From Intrasporangiaceae bacterium URHB0013 (GTDB taxonomy: Bacteria; Actinomycetota; Actinomycetes; Actinomycetales; Dermatophilaceae), in contig JIBA01000019.1 in the NCBI GenBank assembly GCA_000620545.1, positions 124,001-188,000 of the forward strand: DNA of 64,000 nt, read 5' to 3'. The stretch's first letter is position 1, and the number at the start of each line of letters is the position of its first letter. Shown piece after piece: positions 36,608-46,143 of this stretch. The notes beneath the pieces were generated by a model. The model saw nothing but the letters and a program-made list of their open reading frames with translations, was not told the origin of the DNA and did no database searches. The position numbers and the translations under genes were made by a program.

Positions 36608-37234
36608 CTACTCCTGCTCGGGCAACCTGTCCACGAGATGCTGCTGGAGCACGGGACCGATCCGCTCGACGAGCTGCTCACGCGTCGCCTCCGCCATCGC
36701 CGGTACGCGGATGACGTAGCGGGCGACGACGAGCCCGATCATCTGCGACGCGGCCAGTGCTCCACGCAGCTGCGGGTCGGCGGCGCCGGTGCTGGCGGCG
36801 ATCCGCCCGAAGACCTCACGTCCGAGGAACTCGCGCAGCATCCGGGCAGCCTCCTCGCTCGTCATGCTCGACCGGACGAGGGCCACGAGCGCGTCACGGC
36901 GCTCCGGCGGCTCCCACACCGTCAGGAACGTCTCGACGATGCGCCAGCCCAGTCGGTCGACGTCGCCCGTGGTGATCCGCTCGATGAGCTCGACCGGGTT
37001 GACCGGCACGTCGAGGGTCTCGGCGAAGAGCGCCGCCTTGCCCTCGAAGTAGTGGTGCACGAGCGCCGGGTCGACGCCGGCCTCACGGGCGATGCCGCGC
37101 ATGCTCGCCTTGTCATATCCCTTGGCCGCAAAGGACTTCCGCGCCGCCTCGACGATGGTGGCTCGCGTGTCGGCACCGCCGGGACGGCGTCCGCGCCCCT
37201 TCGGCGTCACCTCGCTGCTGGCCCTCGTCGTCAT
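36608..37234 (-). CDS. TetR family transcriptional regulator
   Basis: A 208-residue repressor. The N-terminal HTH covers TIVEAARKSFAAKGYDKASM and GIAREAGVDPALVHHYFEGK (about residues 26-70). The C-terminal domain resembles TetR_C of ABC-exporter regulators. It heads the operon with the ABC transporter, so local autoregulation by the exported drug is likely. TAGCGT lies 6 nt before the ATG (leaderless). Confidence 0.9.
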   Translation of the reverse strand: MTTRASSEVTPKGRGRRPGGADTRATIVEAARKSFAAKGYDKASMRGIAREAGVDPALVHHYFEGKAALFAETLDVPVNPVELIERITTGDVDRLGWRIVETFLTVWEPPERRDALVALVRSSMTSEEAARMLREFLGREVFGRIAASTGAADPQLRGALAASQMIGLVVARYVIRVPAMAEATREQLVERIGPVLQQHLVDRLPEQE

Positions 37235-37240
37235 GGGCTC

Positions 37241-37246
37241 ACGCTA
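37241..37246 (-). promoter_or_regulatory. Leaderless -10 element of the TetR-ABC operon
   Basis: TAGCGT on the minus strand ends 6 nt before the ATG at 37234. Confidence 0.5.
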
Positions 37247-37293
37247 GCCCTGCCTGCCACCGGCTCACGTATGCCGTGCGGCCCGTCACGGCG

Positions 37294-38724
37294 TCATCGT
37301 GCCGTCGTGTCGTGGCCGGGACCCCCGGGGCCGTGGTCCCGGATCAGCGTGGCGAGCTCGTCGTGGCGCGCCCACTCTGCCCACCCCGCGGCCGTCGAGC
37401 CGTGCGTCGCATCGACCGCGTCGGGGTCGGCTCCCACGTCGAGGAGCGCCTCGACGAGCTCCGCGTCGCCCATGAACGCCGCCTGGTGCAGCGCCGTCCG
37501 GCCGTCGTGCCGGGCGTCGAGGTCCGCCCCCTCCGCGGCGGCGGCACGAACCGCCTCGGGCGTCGCGGCCCGATGGATCGCCGGCGCCCTCGGTGCTGGG
37601 CCGTCGGCGCCCCCTGCGGGAGCATCCGCAGGGGTGAGGACGTGGCCGTGAGCGGCGAGCAGCTCCAGGCGGCGAGCGAACCCGTGCCCCTCGGCCCAGT
37701 GCAGCTGACGCTGCATCATCTCCTCGACGCTCTCGCCGGCCGACCCGATGCGCCGCGTCCACACCTCCGAGGACGGCCGCCCGAGACCGTGCGCGAGGAG
37801 CAGCTCGAGGTGGCTGTCGTCCCGGTTGAACATCCGGTTGTAGAGCGCCTGCCGGTCGTTCGGATCGGCCCCGTGGGCGAGCAGCAGCTCCGCGAGCTCG
37901 CGCCACCGTGGATGACGGGGTTGGCGGCCCGGCCCGTTCTCGCCCTCGCCGAGCGCGCCGGTGAGAGCCGTGAACGGCGTCGGCAGGCCCTGCCACAGAT
38001 AGCCGCTGTCCGGGTCAGCGCCGGCGTCGAGCAGCACCCGCGCCGCCTCCATCGGGTCACGCTGCGGGATCCGCGAGTAGACGAGGTAGAGCAGTGGCGG
38101 CCACCGGAAGGGGCCCGCATCGCGAGTCGCCGCGCCCGGGCCCGCCGCGAGGTGCGTGCGCAGCGCCGCGGCGTCGCCGGCGACCGCTGCGACGACGACG
38201 TCCCGGTCCGCGAGTCCGGGGTGGGCCGCGAGCACGTCCACGGCGCGCGCCCATCGTGCCGGCTCGTCACGTTCGGTGTACGTCAGGCAGGCCAGGGCTG
38301 CGATGACCGGGCCCGGAACGGGCGCGACCGCGGGGAAGCTCGCTGTGGCGTCACGAGGGGGACCGGGAGCAGGGTCGAGAGGCGCGTCGACGGGTGTGGC
38401 GTCCAGGGCCGTCGGGGCGAGGGCCGTCGGGGCGAGGGGGTCGTGGGCCGTCGGGTCGAGCGCGGCCGGGTCGCGCCAGAGAGGGCGGGCTGCGCGGAGG
38501 TACTCGAGCATCCGCGGCCAGCTCGAGAAGCCATGACCGCGTGCGACGACGAGCTGGGCGGCAGCGAGGCCGAACGACGCCGGGTCGTCGGGCACTCCCT
38601 GCGGGTGGTGCCGAGCCACGAGCTCGATGCCTCGTCGGTCGCCACCACGCACCGCACGTTGGAGCCGGCGGGCGTCGCGCCGCAGGTGCTCGAGGTCGGG
38701 GTTGCTGGGCAGGGACAGGGCCAT
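37294..38724 (-). CDS. Ankyrin repeat protein
   Basis: A 476-residue cytoplasmic protein. The N-terminal helical part begins MALSLPSNPDLEHLRRDARR and contains GHGFSSWPRMLEYLR, a segment common to actinobacterial ankyrin proteins. Recognisable ankyrin repeats include ARVLLDAGADPDSGYLWQG, ELAELLLAHGADPNDRQAL and the last pair RTALHQAAFMGDAELVEALL plus DVGADPDAVDATHGSTAAGW. A Pro/Ala/Asp-rich insert separates the N-terminal part from the repeats. Such proteins usually mediate protein contacts; the partner is unknown. The ATG at 38724 has GAGGAGG upstream. Confidence 0.85.
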   Translation of the reverse strand: MALSLPSNPDLEHLRRDARRLQRAVRGGDRRGIELVARHHPQGVPDDPASFGLAAAQLVVARGHGFSSWPRMLEYLRAARPLWRDPAALDPTAHDPLAPTALAPTALDATPVDAPLDPAPGPPRDATASFPAVAPVPGPVIAALACLTYTERDEPARWARAVDVLAAHPGLADRDVVVAAVAGDAAALRTHLAAGPGAATRDAGPFRWPPLLYLVYSRIPQRDPMEAARVLLDAGADPDSGYLWQGLPTPFTALTGALGEGENGPGRQPRHPRWRELAELLLAHGADPNDRQALYNRMFNRDDSHLELLLAHGLGRPSSEVWTRRIGSAGESVEEMMQRQLHWAEGHGFARRLELLAAHGHVLTPADAPAGGADGPAPRAPAIHRAATPEAVRAAAAEGADLDARHDGRTALHQAAFMGDAELVEALLDVGADPDAVDATHGSTAAGWAEWARHDELATLIRDHGPGGPGHDTTAR

Positions 38725-38993
38725 GACGGCCTCCTCTCGTCGTGCCCGGCGTGCGCTGGTCGGGCCGAAAGGAGGTCGGACCGCGTGCTGTCCTGCCCAG
38801 GGAGGCTGAGCCCCTTCCCGCGCACCGGAGGCGACCTGGACGCCGTTCCCAGCGTACGCCGACCCCACTCGACGGGGGCGAGACGCGGCTGAGCGTCCAC
38901 CGGAACGAAGCGGACGGCATACGCAAGACGTCCGTGGGCCGGCGCGCCATCCACGAGGTGAGAGAGGCCAGCGCATGGGAAGGATCGGCGGCA

Positions 38994-38999
38994 TAGGGT
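38994..38999 (+). promoter_or_regulatory. Leaderless -10 element of the Cys-rich protein gene
   Basis: TAGGGT ends 6 nt before the GTG at 39006. The 281-nt gap upstream also holds one GGCATACG motif (38916). Confidence 0.5.
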
Positions 39000-39005
39000 G
39001 AGTCG

Positions 39006-39806
39006 GTGGCTGAAGCACCTCTGGACCTCCCTCGTGTCTGGGTCGAGTTCACCGACCCCGCCGACGCGAACCAGCGCTACCGCTGCGACCTGACGTGGCT
39101 CACGAGCAGCTGGACGTGCATCTTCGGCAGCGGTTGCCAGGGCATCTACGCCGGACGGCCCGACGACGGCTGCTGCACGCTCGGCGCCCACTTCACCGAG
39201 AAGGCCGACTGGAAGCGCGTCGAGAAGGCCGTCGAGGAGCTCGGCGAGGACGAGTGGGAGTACCACTCCGTCGGCCGGGCGACAGGGAGCAAGGACGACT
39301 GGACCGAGAAGGAGGACGGCGCCCGCAAGACGAAGGTCGTCGACGGCGCCTGCATCTTCCTCAACCGGCCCGGCTTCCCCGCGGGGGCCGGATGCGCGCT
39401 GCACCAGCACGCGATCCTCGCGGGGGTCGAGCCGCACACTCTCAAGCCTGATGTGTGTTGGCAGCTGCCGATCCGGCGCACCTTCCGCACCGTCGAGCTG
39501 CCCGACGACACGAGCTACCTCGAGGTGACGATCACCGAGTACGACCGCCGCGGCTGGGGGCCGGGGGGTCACGACCTCGACTGGTACTGCTCCGGCAACT
39601 CCGAGGCTCACGTCGGCCGCGAGCCGGTCTACCGCTCCAACGCGCCCGAGCTCACCGAGCTCATGGGGCCGCTTGCCTACGCCGAGCTGGCGATCCGCGC
39701 CGAGGCCCATCTCGCCCAGGTCAAGGCTGTCCGCGCCCGTGGGGTGCGCAAGCTGTTGCCGCTGCTCGTGCACCCAGCCACCATCGAGGCCCAGCGCTCC
39801 CCGTGA
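39006..39806 (+). CDS. Conserved actinobacterial Cys-rich protein, probably metal-binding
   Basis: A 266-residue conserved hypothetical. Clusters of cysteines and aromatics ([61 protein letters not shown]) are shared with proteins I recall from Streptomyces and relatives. The GCALH and CWQLP motifs resemble the YkgJ/zinc- or iron-chelating family. No enzymatic function is known to me. The leaderless GTG start is supported by TAGGGT. Upstream of a methyltransferase gene on the same strand. Confidence 0.8.
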   Translation: MAEAPLDLPRVWVEFTDPADANQRYRCDLTWLTSSWTCIFGSGCQGIYAGRPDDGCCTLGAHFTEKADWKRVEKAVEELGEDEWEYHSVGRATGSKDDWTEKEDGARKTKVVDGACIFLNRPGFPAGAGCALHQHAILAGVEPHTLKPDVCWQLPIRRTFRTVELPDDTSYLEVTITEYDRRGWGPGGHDLDWYCSGNSEAHVGREPVYRSNAPELTELMGPLAYAELAIRAEAHLAQVKAVRARGVRKLLPLLVHPATIEAQRSP

Positions 39807-39827
39807 GAGGAAGCCAGCCCGAGCGAG

Positions 39828-39875
39828 CCCCGCACTGAGCCCCGCAGTGAGCCCGGCAGTGAGCCCCGAAGTGAG
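39828..39875 (+). repeat. 12-bp tandem repeat
   Basis: Four imperfect copies of a 12-bp unit (AGTGAGCCCCGC-like) fill most of the 75-nt gap before the methyltransferase gene. The last copy supplies GAGG near its start codon. Confidence 0.75.
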
Positions 39876-39881
39876 GTCGGC

Positions 39882-40580
39882 GTGAGCGACAGGTCCGAGA
39901 TCATCCCCTCCCCCAACATCTGGGAGACACCCGACGTCTACGAGGTCGAGAACCGTGGCGTCGACCGTGCCCACGTCATCGAGGATGCGATGCGCAGCGT
40001 GCTCGACTGGTCATCGCTCGACGTCGTCGACATCGGGTGCGGCACCGGCTACCACCTGCCGTACTTCGCCCGCGACGCACGCTCGGTCATCGGTGTCGAA
40101 CCACACCCACCGCTGGCTACCCTTGCAGCACAGCGTGTCTCAGGTATGCCGTCCGTCTCGGTGCGCGAGGAGGGTGCCGCTGCGATCGGCGTGCCCGACG
40201 GCTCGTTCGACGTCGCGCACGCCCGGTGGTCCTACTTCTTCGGACCGGGCTGCGAGCCGGGCCTTGCCGAGCTGGACCGCGTCATGCGCCCGGGCGGAGC
40301 GGCGTTCGTCATCGACAACGACGCGACCCGGTCGACGTTCGGTCAGTGGTTCCGTCGGGCCCTGCCGGGCTACGACCCGCGGGCCGTGGAACGCTTCTGG
40401 GAGCGGCAGGGCTGGCGGCGCGAGCGACTCGACATCCGTTGGACCTTCGACTCGCGGGCGGACTTCGAAGCGGTCGTCGCGATCGAGTTCGCTCCCGAGC
40501 ACGCCGACCTCATCCTCGCCGAGCACCCCGACGCCACGGGCGTCGACTACGCGGTCAACCTCTGGCACCGCCGCTACTGA
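39882..40580 (+). CDS. Class I SAM-dependent methyltransferase
   Basis: A 232-residue methyltransferase of the Methyltransf_11/25 type. Motif I is VVDIGCGTGYHLPY (about residues 48-61), then the acidic VIGVEPHP, and DGSFDVAHARWSYFFGPG, with LAELDRVMRPGGAAFVID as motif VI. The substrate is unknown. The GTG at 39882 follows GAGGT at 6-nt spacing. It is the last gene before repeat array 2 and is convergent with nadC. Confidence 0.87.
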   Translation: MSDRSEIIPSPNIWETPDVYEVENRGVDRAHVIEDAMRSVLDWSSLDVVDIGCGTGYHLPYFARDARSVIGVEPHPPLATLAAQRVSGMPSVSVREEGAAAIGVPDGSFDVAHARWSYFFGPGCEPGLAELDRVMRPGGAAFVIDNDATRSTFGQWFRRALPGYDPRAVERFWERQGWRRERLDIRWTFDSRADFEAVVAIEFAPEHADLILAEHPDATGVDYAVNLWHRRY

Positions 40581-40620
40581 CCCTGGGCATGCCTGCCCCC
40601 GCCCCCGCGACAGTGAAAAA

Positions 40621-41076
40621 CCGTCGAAAGGCCAATCTTCGCGGCTGTGTAACCGTCGAAAGGCCACTCCTTGCGGCTGTGCACCCGTCGAAAGGCCACT
40701 CTTTGCGGCTGTGTAACCGTCGAAAGGCCAAACTTCGCGAGTGCGAACCCGTCGAAAGGCCACTCCTGGCGACGGCGAACCCCGTAAGCACTACTTTCTG
40801 CGGCTGCGTGCCGCCAACAACGCCGAGACCGCCCCGGGACCCCTGTAGGAGCCCCCGGCTGGGAGGGTGGCCACTCGAATCGTCGAGGCCGACAAACGTT
40901 GGCCTTTCGACGGTTGCCGAGCCGCAAACGTTGGCCTCTCGACGGTTGCCGAGCCGCAAACGTTGGCCCCTCGACGGTTGCCGAGCCGCAAACGTTGGCC
41001 CCTCGACGGTTGCCGAGCCGCAAACGTTGGCCCCTCGACGGTTGCCAAGCCGCAAGGTTTGGCCTCTCGACGGTTG
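40621..41076. repeat. Repeat array 2: head-to-head 32-bp tandem arrays between convergent genes
   Basis: This 506-nt gap (40581-41086) between the methyltransferase and nadC stops has no gene. Left half: five units at 40621, 40653, 40685, 40717 and 40749, exactly 32 bp apart, core CCGTCGAAAGGCCA, with a decayed sixth near 40781. Right half: inverted units with TCGAC at 40907, 40939, 40971, 41003, 41035 and 41067, exactly 32 bp apart, and a decayed in-phase copy at 40875. The core matches array 1, but the ends of the units differ (GCGGCTGTGTAA and GCTCGGCAA types), so each array has evolved its own unit. Confidence 0.97.
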
Positions 41077-41086
41077 GAGGAGGGGG

Positions 41087-41971
41087 TCAGTCGACGAGGT
41101 CGAGGGCGATGTCGACGATGGGTGAGCTGTGCGTCAGGCCGCCGACCGAGACGAAGTCGACACCCGTCGCGGCGTGCTCGGCGACGACCTCGAGGGTCAG
41201 GCCGCCGGTGGCCTCGATCTCGACGGGTTCGCCTGCGGCGCGGAGCAGCTCGACCGTCTCGCGCAGCACGTCGACCGGCATGTTGTCGCACATGATGAAG
41301 CGCGCCCCGGCCTCGTAGGCCTCCTTCGCCTCGGCCGGCGTCGTCACCTCGACCTGCACGTCGACGTCGGGGAAGCGCTCGCGCACGAGGGCGTACGCCG
41401 CGGCCACGGAGCCCGCGGCGAGCTTGTGGTTGTCCTTGATCATTGCGACGTCGTAGAGACCCATGCGCTTGTTCGTGCCGCCGCCGCAGCGCACGGCGTA
41501 CTTCTCGAGCCAGCGCAGGCCGGGCGTCGTCTTGCGCGTGTCGAGCACCATCGCCCCGGTGCCCTCGAGGGCGTCGGCCCAGCGCCGGGTGTGGGTGGCC
41601 ACGCCCGAGAGCCGGCTCAGGATGTTGAGGATGGTGCGCTCGGCGACGAGGACGACCTGGGTGGGTCCGACCAGCCGCGCGATGACGTCGCCGCGCTCGA
41701 GGCGCGCGCCGTCGTCGTTGACGACCTCCACGGAGGGCACCTCGCCGCCGATCCGCTCCGCAACGGCCCCGAGCACGAGCCCGATGACCGGCACGCCGGC
41801 GACGACTCCCGGGGCCCGGGCGACGATCTCGGCCGTCCGGATCTGGCCGCCGGGGATCGTCGCCAGCGTCGTCACGTCGACACCGTCGGGACCGAGGTCC
41901 TCGCGCAACGCGACCGAGACGAGCTCGACCGCCCACTCGTGCGGGAACCCGCTCAGCCCGTCGCCACTCAC
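41087..41971 (-). CDS. nadC: Nicotinate-nucleotide pyrophosphorylase (carboxylating)
   Basis: Quinolinate phosphoribosyltransferase; converts quinolinate and PRPP to nicotinate mononucleotide and CO2 in de novo NAD synthesis. The 294-residue length is normal. Conserved segments are ERTILNILSRLSGVATHT, LDTRKTTPGLRWLEKYAVRCGGGTNKR broken here at motif level (TRKTTPG, GGGxxHR-like GGGTNKR), MIKDNHK and IEATGGLT with SVGGLTHS near the end. GGGTNKR has Asn where many homologues have His. The GTG overlaps the nadB stop (GTGA). Last gene of the panC-panD-nadB-nadC run. Confidence 0.95.
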   Translation of the reverse strand: MSGDGLSGFPHEWAVELVSVALREDLGPDGVDVTTLATIPGGQIRTAEIVARAPGVVAGVPVIGLVLGAVAERIGGEVPSVEVVNDDGARLERGDVIARLVGPTQVVLVAERTILNILSRLSGVATHTRRWADALEGTGAMVLDTRKTTPGLRWLEKYAVRCGGGTNKRMGLYDVAMIKDNHKLAAGSVAAAYALVRERFPDVDVQVEVTTPAEAKEAYEAGARFIMCDNMPVDVLRETVELLRAAGEPVEIEATGGLTLEVVAEHAATGVDFVSVGGLTHSSPIVDIALDLVD

Positions 41972-43824
41972 AGCGTCTCCTCCATCGATCCCGTCGATTC
42001 CGTCGACTTCGTATGCCGCCCAGCCGGGCTCGTATGCCGCCCAGCCGAGTTCGCCGCCACGGCGCGGTCCGCACGATCCTCGTCGAGGACGTCGCGGGGG
42101 ACCGTGCCGTCGAGGTCGAGACCTGCGAGGTTCGACCGCGGGACCGGCACGACCGACGCTGCGAGCACGCCGGCTTCAGAACGCCGTAGGTGGACGTGGT
42201 GCAGGAAGTGCTCGTCGTCGCGGGCCGGAAAGTCCTCGCGCACGTGACCGCCACGAGTCTCCTCACGCAGCGCGGCGGCATACGTCAGCGCCCGTCCGAG
42301 GTGGAGCAGGTTGGTCGTCTCCCAGCTCTTGGGCCCGCCCTGCTTGTCGGCGTCGTCGGTCACCGCGCGGGCCGCCAGCGCGGCCAGCTTCTCCTGTGTG
42401 GACGCGAGCGAGGAGGCCGATCGCACCGTCCCGGACCCTGCGGTCATGGCGCGCTGCAGGTCGAGACGACGCTTTCCGCGGATCAGCTGCGGCTCGCCGA
42501 CCGAGGTGACGGGCGTCGTCTCCGGTAGCTCGCCCGCCCCCAGTCGTCCGGTGAGGTCGTCGGCGATGCGACGTGCGAAGACCAGCCCCTCGAGGAGCGA
42601 GTTGCTCGCGAGGCGGTTGGCGCCGTGCACGCCCGTGCACGAGGTCTCGCCGCACGCGTAGAGACCTTCGAGCGACGAGCGCCCACGCAGGTCGGTGCGC
42701 ACGCCGCCGCTCGCGTAGTGCTGCGCGGGCGCGACGGGCAGCAGCTGCGTCGCCGGGTCGAAGCCGAGCTCGCGGCAGCGCTGGACGATCGAGGGGAAGC
42801 GCTGCTCGAGGAAGTCGGCGCCGAGGTGGCGGCAGTCGAGGTAGACGTGGTCGGTGCCGGTCTCGCGCATCCGGGCGATGATGGCGCGAGCCACGACGTC
42901 GCGCGGCGCGAGGTCGGCGAGCGGGTGCTGGCCCGCCATGAACCGCTCCCCTGCCTCGTCGACGAGGAACGCGCCCTCGCCGCGCACCGCCTCGGAGATG
43001 AGCGGCTGCTGGCCACGCGACCCCTCGCCGAGCCACAGCACCGTCGGGTGGAACTGCACGAACTCGAGGTCGGCGAGCACGGCGCCGGCCCGAAGTGCGG
43101 CCGCCATGCCGTCTCCCGTCGCGACGGACGGGTTCGTCGTCGAGGCGTAGATCTGGCCGAGGCCGCCGGTCGCGAGCACGACGGCGCGGGCGTGGGCGGC
43201 GCCGACGCCGTCGACCTGGCCCTCACCGATGACGTGGAGCGTCACGCCGCAGACCCGGGCGTCGGCGTCGGTCAGCAGGTCGACGACGAGCGCGTGCTCG
43301 ATGACCTCGATGCCGGGGTCGTCGCGCACGCGGTCGAGCGCCGCGATGAGGGCCCGGCTGATCTCGCGGCCCGTCGCGTCCCCGCCCGCGTGGAGGATGC
43401 GGTCGCGGCGGTGGCCACCCTCGCGGGTCAGCGACAGCCCACCGGTGTCGCCACGGTCGAACTCGGCGCCGAGCGCGATGAGGTCCCAGACGGCGTCGGT
43501 GCCCTCGTGCACCAAGGCCTCGACGGCGTCGACGTCGCAGAGTCCGACGCCCGCGACGAGGGTGTCGTGGACGTGCTCGGCCGCACTGTCCTCGGGGGAC
43601 ATGACCGCGGCGATGCCGCCCTGGGCCCACGCCGTCGAGCCCTCGTCGAGCACGGTCTTCGTCACGAGAAGCACGCGGTCGACGCGCCGCCGCAGCCGCA
43701 GGGCCGTGGTGAGCCCGGCGATGCCGGAGCCGACGACGATGACGTCGGCGGTCGTCGTCCAGCCGGGCGCGGGCGCGCGCAGCCGCCTGGGGACGGTCAC
43801 GTCGGGGAGCCCGCTCTGCGGCAT
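41968..43824 (-). CDS. nadB: L-aspartate oxidase
   Basis: An FAD enzyme oxidising L-aspartate to iminoaspartate, the first step of de novo NAD synthesis. The 618-residue protein is longer than the usual 530-550. FAD motif VVGSGIAGLTTALRL is near residue 30, and GSTAWAQGGIAAV, HAGGDATGREI, QFHPTVLW and RLASNSLLEGLVFARR are family hallmarks. The extra C-terminal residues include SAGRHTSPAGRHT, encoded by two CGTATGCCGCCCAGCC copies that carry the abundant CGTATGCC motif. nadA is not in the window. Confidence 0.94.
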   Translation of the reverse strand: MPQSGLPDVTVPRRLRAPAPGWTTTADVIVVGSGIAGLTTALRLRRRVDRVLLVTKTVLDEGSTAWAQGGIAAVMSPEDSAAEHVHDTLVAGVGLCDVDAVEALVHEGTDAVWDLIALGAEFDRGDTGGLSLTREGGHRRDRILHAGGDATGREISRALIAALDRVRDDPGIEVIEHALVVDLLTDADARVCGVTLHVIGEGQVDGVGAAHARAVVLATGGLGQIYASTTNPSVATGDGMAAALRAGAVLADLEFVQFHPTVLWLGEGSRGQQPLISEAVRGEGAFLVDEAGERFMAGQHPLADLAPRDVVARAIIARMRETGTDHVYLDCRHLGADFLEQRFPSIVQRCRELGFDPATQLLPVAPAQHYASGGVRTDLRGRSSLEGLYACGETSCTGVHGANRLASNSLLEGLVFARRIADDLTGRLGAGELPETTPVTSVGEPQLIRGKRRLDLQRAMTAGSGTVRSASSLASTQEKLAALAARAVTDDADKQGGPKSWETTNLLHLGRALTYAAALREETRGGHVREDFPARDDEHFLHHVHLRRSEAGVLAASVVPVPRSNLAGLDLDGTVPRDVLDEDRADRAVAANSAGRHTSPAGRHTKSTESTGSMEETL

Positions 43825-43836
43825 ACGCCTTGCCTC

Positions 43837-44271
43837 TCAGTCCTGGTACTCGTGGTGGCGCTCGGTCACGGCGGAGGTCAGCAGACAGAAGCCGTCCGGC
43901 ACGTCACCTGCATCGTGCCCCACCTCGACGACGCGGTTGCGCCCGTCGACGAAGACGACCTGCGGCTCGAACGTCCGCGCCTCGGCATCCTCCATCGCGG
44001 CGTAGGCGATGATGATGACCGTGTCACCGGGCGAGATGAGCCGGGCGGCGGCGCCGTTGATGCAGACGATGCCCGTGCCGCGCTCGCCCTCGATCGCGTA
44101 GGTCGTCAGGCGGTTGCCGTTGTCGACGTCCACGACGTCGACCTGCTGGCCCGGCCACAGGTCGGCGGCGTCGAGCAGGTCACGGTCGATCGTGAGGGAG
44201 CCGACGTAGTGCAGGTCGGCCTGCGTCACCGTGGCCCGGTGGATCTTCGAGTGGAGCATGAAACGCTGCAC
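43837..44271 (-). CDS. panD: Aspartate 1-decarboxylase
   Basis: A pyruvoyl enzyme making beta-alanine from aspartate for pantothenate. The 144-residue proenzyme has the self-cleavage site Gly24-Ser25 in [10 protein letters not shown], catalytic Lys9 (HSKIHRAT) and Tyr58-region residues in [20 protein letters not shown] and DTVIIIAYA follow. It begins 63 nt after panC and ends 12 nt before nadB, so β-alanine and NAD synthesis, both drawing on aspartate, share an operon. Confidence 0.96.
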   Translation of the reverse strand: MQRFMLHSKIHRATVTQADLHYVGSLTIDRDLLDAADLWPGQQVDVVDVDNGNRLTTYAIEGERGTGIVCINGAAARLISPGDTVIIIAYAAMEDAEARTFEPQVVFVDGRNRVVEVGHDAGDVPDGFCLLTSAVTERHHEYQD

Positions 44272-44334
44272 GATGTGGCTTCCTCGGGAGTCTGTGGATG
44301 GAGCGTCGTTGTGCGAGAAGCGGGTTCACGCCGA

Positions 44335-45240
44335 TCAGGGTCGTGAGAAGGTTTCGAGCGCTCCGCCGCCGGGTCCGACGAGCACCGGCAGGTTGTCGAT
44401 GAGGCGGGTCGTGCCCACGCGTCCGGCCACGGCGAGGAGGGCCTCCCCGCGGTACCACTCCGGCACGTCCTCGAGCGTGTCGGGATGCACGAGCACGAGA
44501 TAGTCCACGAGGGCGAGCGGCTCGCGCACGAGGACGGCCCGGGCGGCGCGACGGACGGCCGACGGGCCCTCTGCGGCCGCAGCGGCGCCGGCCCGCAGCG
44601 CCGCCGACAGGCTGAGGGCCGTCTCACGGTCGGAGGCCGTCAGGTACGTGTTGCGGCTCGACATCGCGAGGCCGTCGGGCTCGCGCACGGTCGGCACGGC
44701 GACGACTCGCACCGGGAAGTCGAGGTCCCGGCACATCCGGCGGATGAGGAGCAGCTGCTGGGCGTCCTTCTGGCCGAAGTAGGCCGCGCTGCACCGGGTC
44801 AGGTGCATGAGCTTGCCGACGACGGTGAGCATGCCGTCGAAGTGGCCGGGCCGGGACTGGCCCTCGAGGACGTCGCCGAGCGGTCCGGCGGAGATCCGCA
44901 CCCCCGGGTCGCCGTCGGGGTAGATGACGTCGGGTGTCGGCGCGAAGACGAGGTCGACGCCCGCGGCCGTGCAGATCTCGAGGTCGGCGTCGAACGTGCG
45001 CGGGTACCGGGAGAGGTCCTCCTTGGGCCCGAACTGCAGCGGGTTGAGGAAGATCGTCACGACGACGTGGCGGTGGGCCGTGCGGGCCTGGTGGATGAGC
45101 GTCGCGTGGCCCTCGTGCAGGGCACCCATCGTCATGACCACGGCGACGTCGCCGTCATCGAGCGCCGAGCGGGCCTCGCGCAGCTCCTCCCTCGTCCGGG
45201 CGACCACCGGTGTGGTGGGCGGAGCGGTGGTGTGGGTCAC
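44335..45240 (-). CDS. panC: Pantothenate synthetase
   Basis: Joins pantoate and beta-alanine with ATP to give pantothenate. A 301-residue HUP-fold ligase with the HIGH-like MTMGALHEGHATLI (about residues 36-49), FLNPLQFGPKEDLSRYPRT, YFGQKDAQQL and the KMSKS-like LAMSSRNTYL. The GTG start overlaps the stop of the DUF2520 gene (GTGA). panB is not in the window. Confidence 0.96.
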   Translation of the reverse strand: MTHTTAPPTTPVVARTREELREARSALDDGDVAVVMTMGALHEGHATLIHQARTAHRHVVVTIFLNPLQFGPKEDLSRYPRTFDADLEICTAAGVDLVFAPTPDVIYPDGDPGVRISAGPLGDVLEGQSRPGHFDGMLTVVGKLMHLTRCSAAYFGQKDAQQLLLIRRMCRDLDFPVRVVAVPTVREPDGLAMSSRNTYLTASDRETALSLSAALRAGAAAAAEGPSAVRRAARAVLVREPLALVDYLVLVHPDTLEDVPEWYRGEALLAVAGRVGTTRLIDNLPVLVGPGGGALETFSRP

Positions 45241-46136
45241 GGCTGGTCCTCCTCGTGCGCGAGCAGCTCGAGCAGCGGGCCGGCGTCGGAGGCGCGGAGG
45301 CGTCCGCTGAGCAGAGCCCGCTGCGCCGTCGCGCGGGCCAGGGCGAGGTAGGTCGGGCGGATGTCCGGGGCGACCTTGCGCAGCATCGCGACGTGCTCGG
45401 CCACGGTACCGGCATCGCCACGCGCCACCGGCCCGGTGAGGGCTGCGTCACCACGCTGGAGCGTGTTGGACAGGGCAGCCGTCAGGAGCGGCTCGAGGAC
45501 GCGCGCCGGGTCGTCGACGCCCGCCTCCCCCAGCAGCTGCATCGACTGGGCGACGAGTGTGACGAGGTGGTTGGCGCCGTGCGCGAGGGCGGCGTGGTAG
45601 CTGACGCGGTCCTCCTCGGCCACCCACACCGGGTCGCCGCCCATCTCGATGACGAGCGCCTCGCCGACGGGCCGCGCGAGGTCGAGCGTCGTCACGCCGA
45701 AGCAGCAGTCGTGCAGCCGGTCGAGGTCGAGCGCGGTACCCGTGAACGTCATGGCCGGATGCAGCGCGAGCGGCACGATGTCGCTGCCCGCCGCCGCCTC
45801 GAACACCGAGACGCCGTGCGCCCCGGACGTGTGCATGACGAGCTGGCCGGGAGTGAACGTGCCCGTGGCACTGAGCCCCGCGATGAGGTCGGCGAGCGCG
45901 TCGTCCGGAACGGCCAGCACCACGAGGTGGGCTCCCGAGACGACGTCGGGGATCGGCCTCACCGGCACACCCGGCAGCAGCGTCGCCGCGCGCTCGAGGC
46001 TGTCCTCGCTCACTGCGGAGACACCGGCCACGACGTGACCGGCCCGGGCGAGGGCGGCTCCGAGGACGGCTCCGACGCGCCCGGCGCCCACGACGCCGAC
46101 GTCGAAGCGCGCAGGACGCTCGTGCGGGGTGCTCAC
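45237..46136 (-). CDS. Rossmann-like/DUF2520 domain protein
   Basis: A 299-residue dehydrogenase-like protein: N-terminal NAD(P) fold with VGVVGAGRVGAVLG (about residues 12-25), and a helical DUF2520 domain with LHPAMTF, AHGANHLVTLVAQSMQLL. It resembles ketopantoate reductase or 6-phosphogluconate-type folds; DUF2520 genes are commonly found just upstream of panC in actinobacteria, which suggests a part in pantothenate synthesis, not proven. The GTG at 46136 is chosen because TAGCGT sits 7 nt upstream; GTG 46145 is the alternative. Confidence 0.85.
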   Translation of the reverse strand: MSTPHERPARFDVGVVGAGRVGAVLGAALARAGHVVAGVSAVSEDSLERAATLLPGVPVRPIPDVVSGAHLVVLAVPDDALADLIAGLSATGTFTPGQLVMHTSGAHGVSVFEAAAGSDIVPLALHPAMTFTGTALDLDRLHDCCFGVTTLDLARPVGEALVIEMGGDPVWVAEEDRVSYHAALAHGANHLVTLVAQSMQLLGEAGVDDPARVLEPLLTAALSNTLQRGDAALTGPVARGDAGTVAEHVAMLRKVAPDIRPTYLALARATAQRALLSGRLRASDAGPLLELLAHEEDQP

Positions 46137-46143
46137 CCACGGC

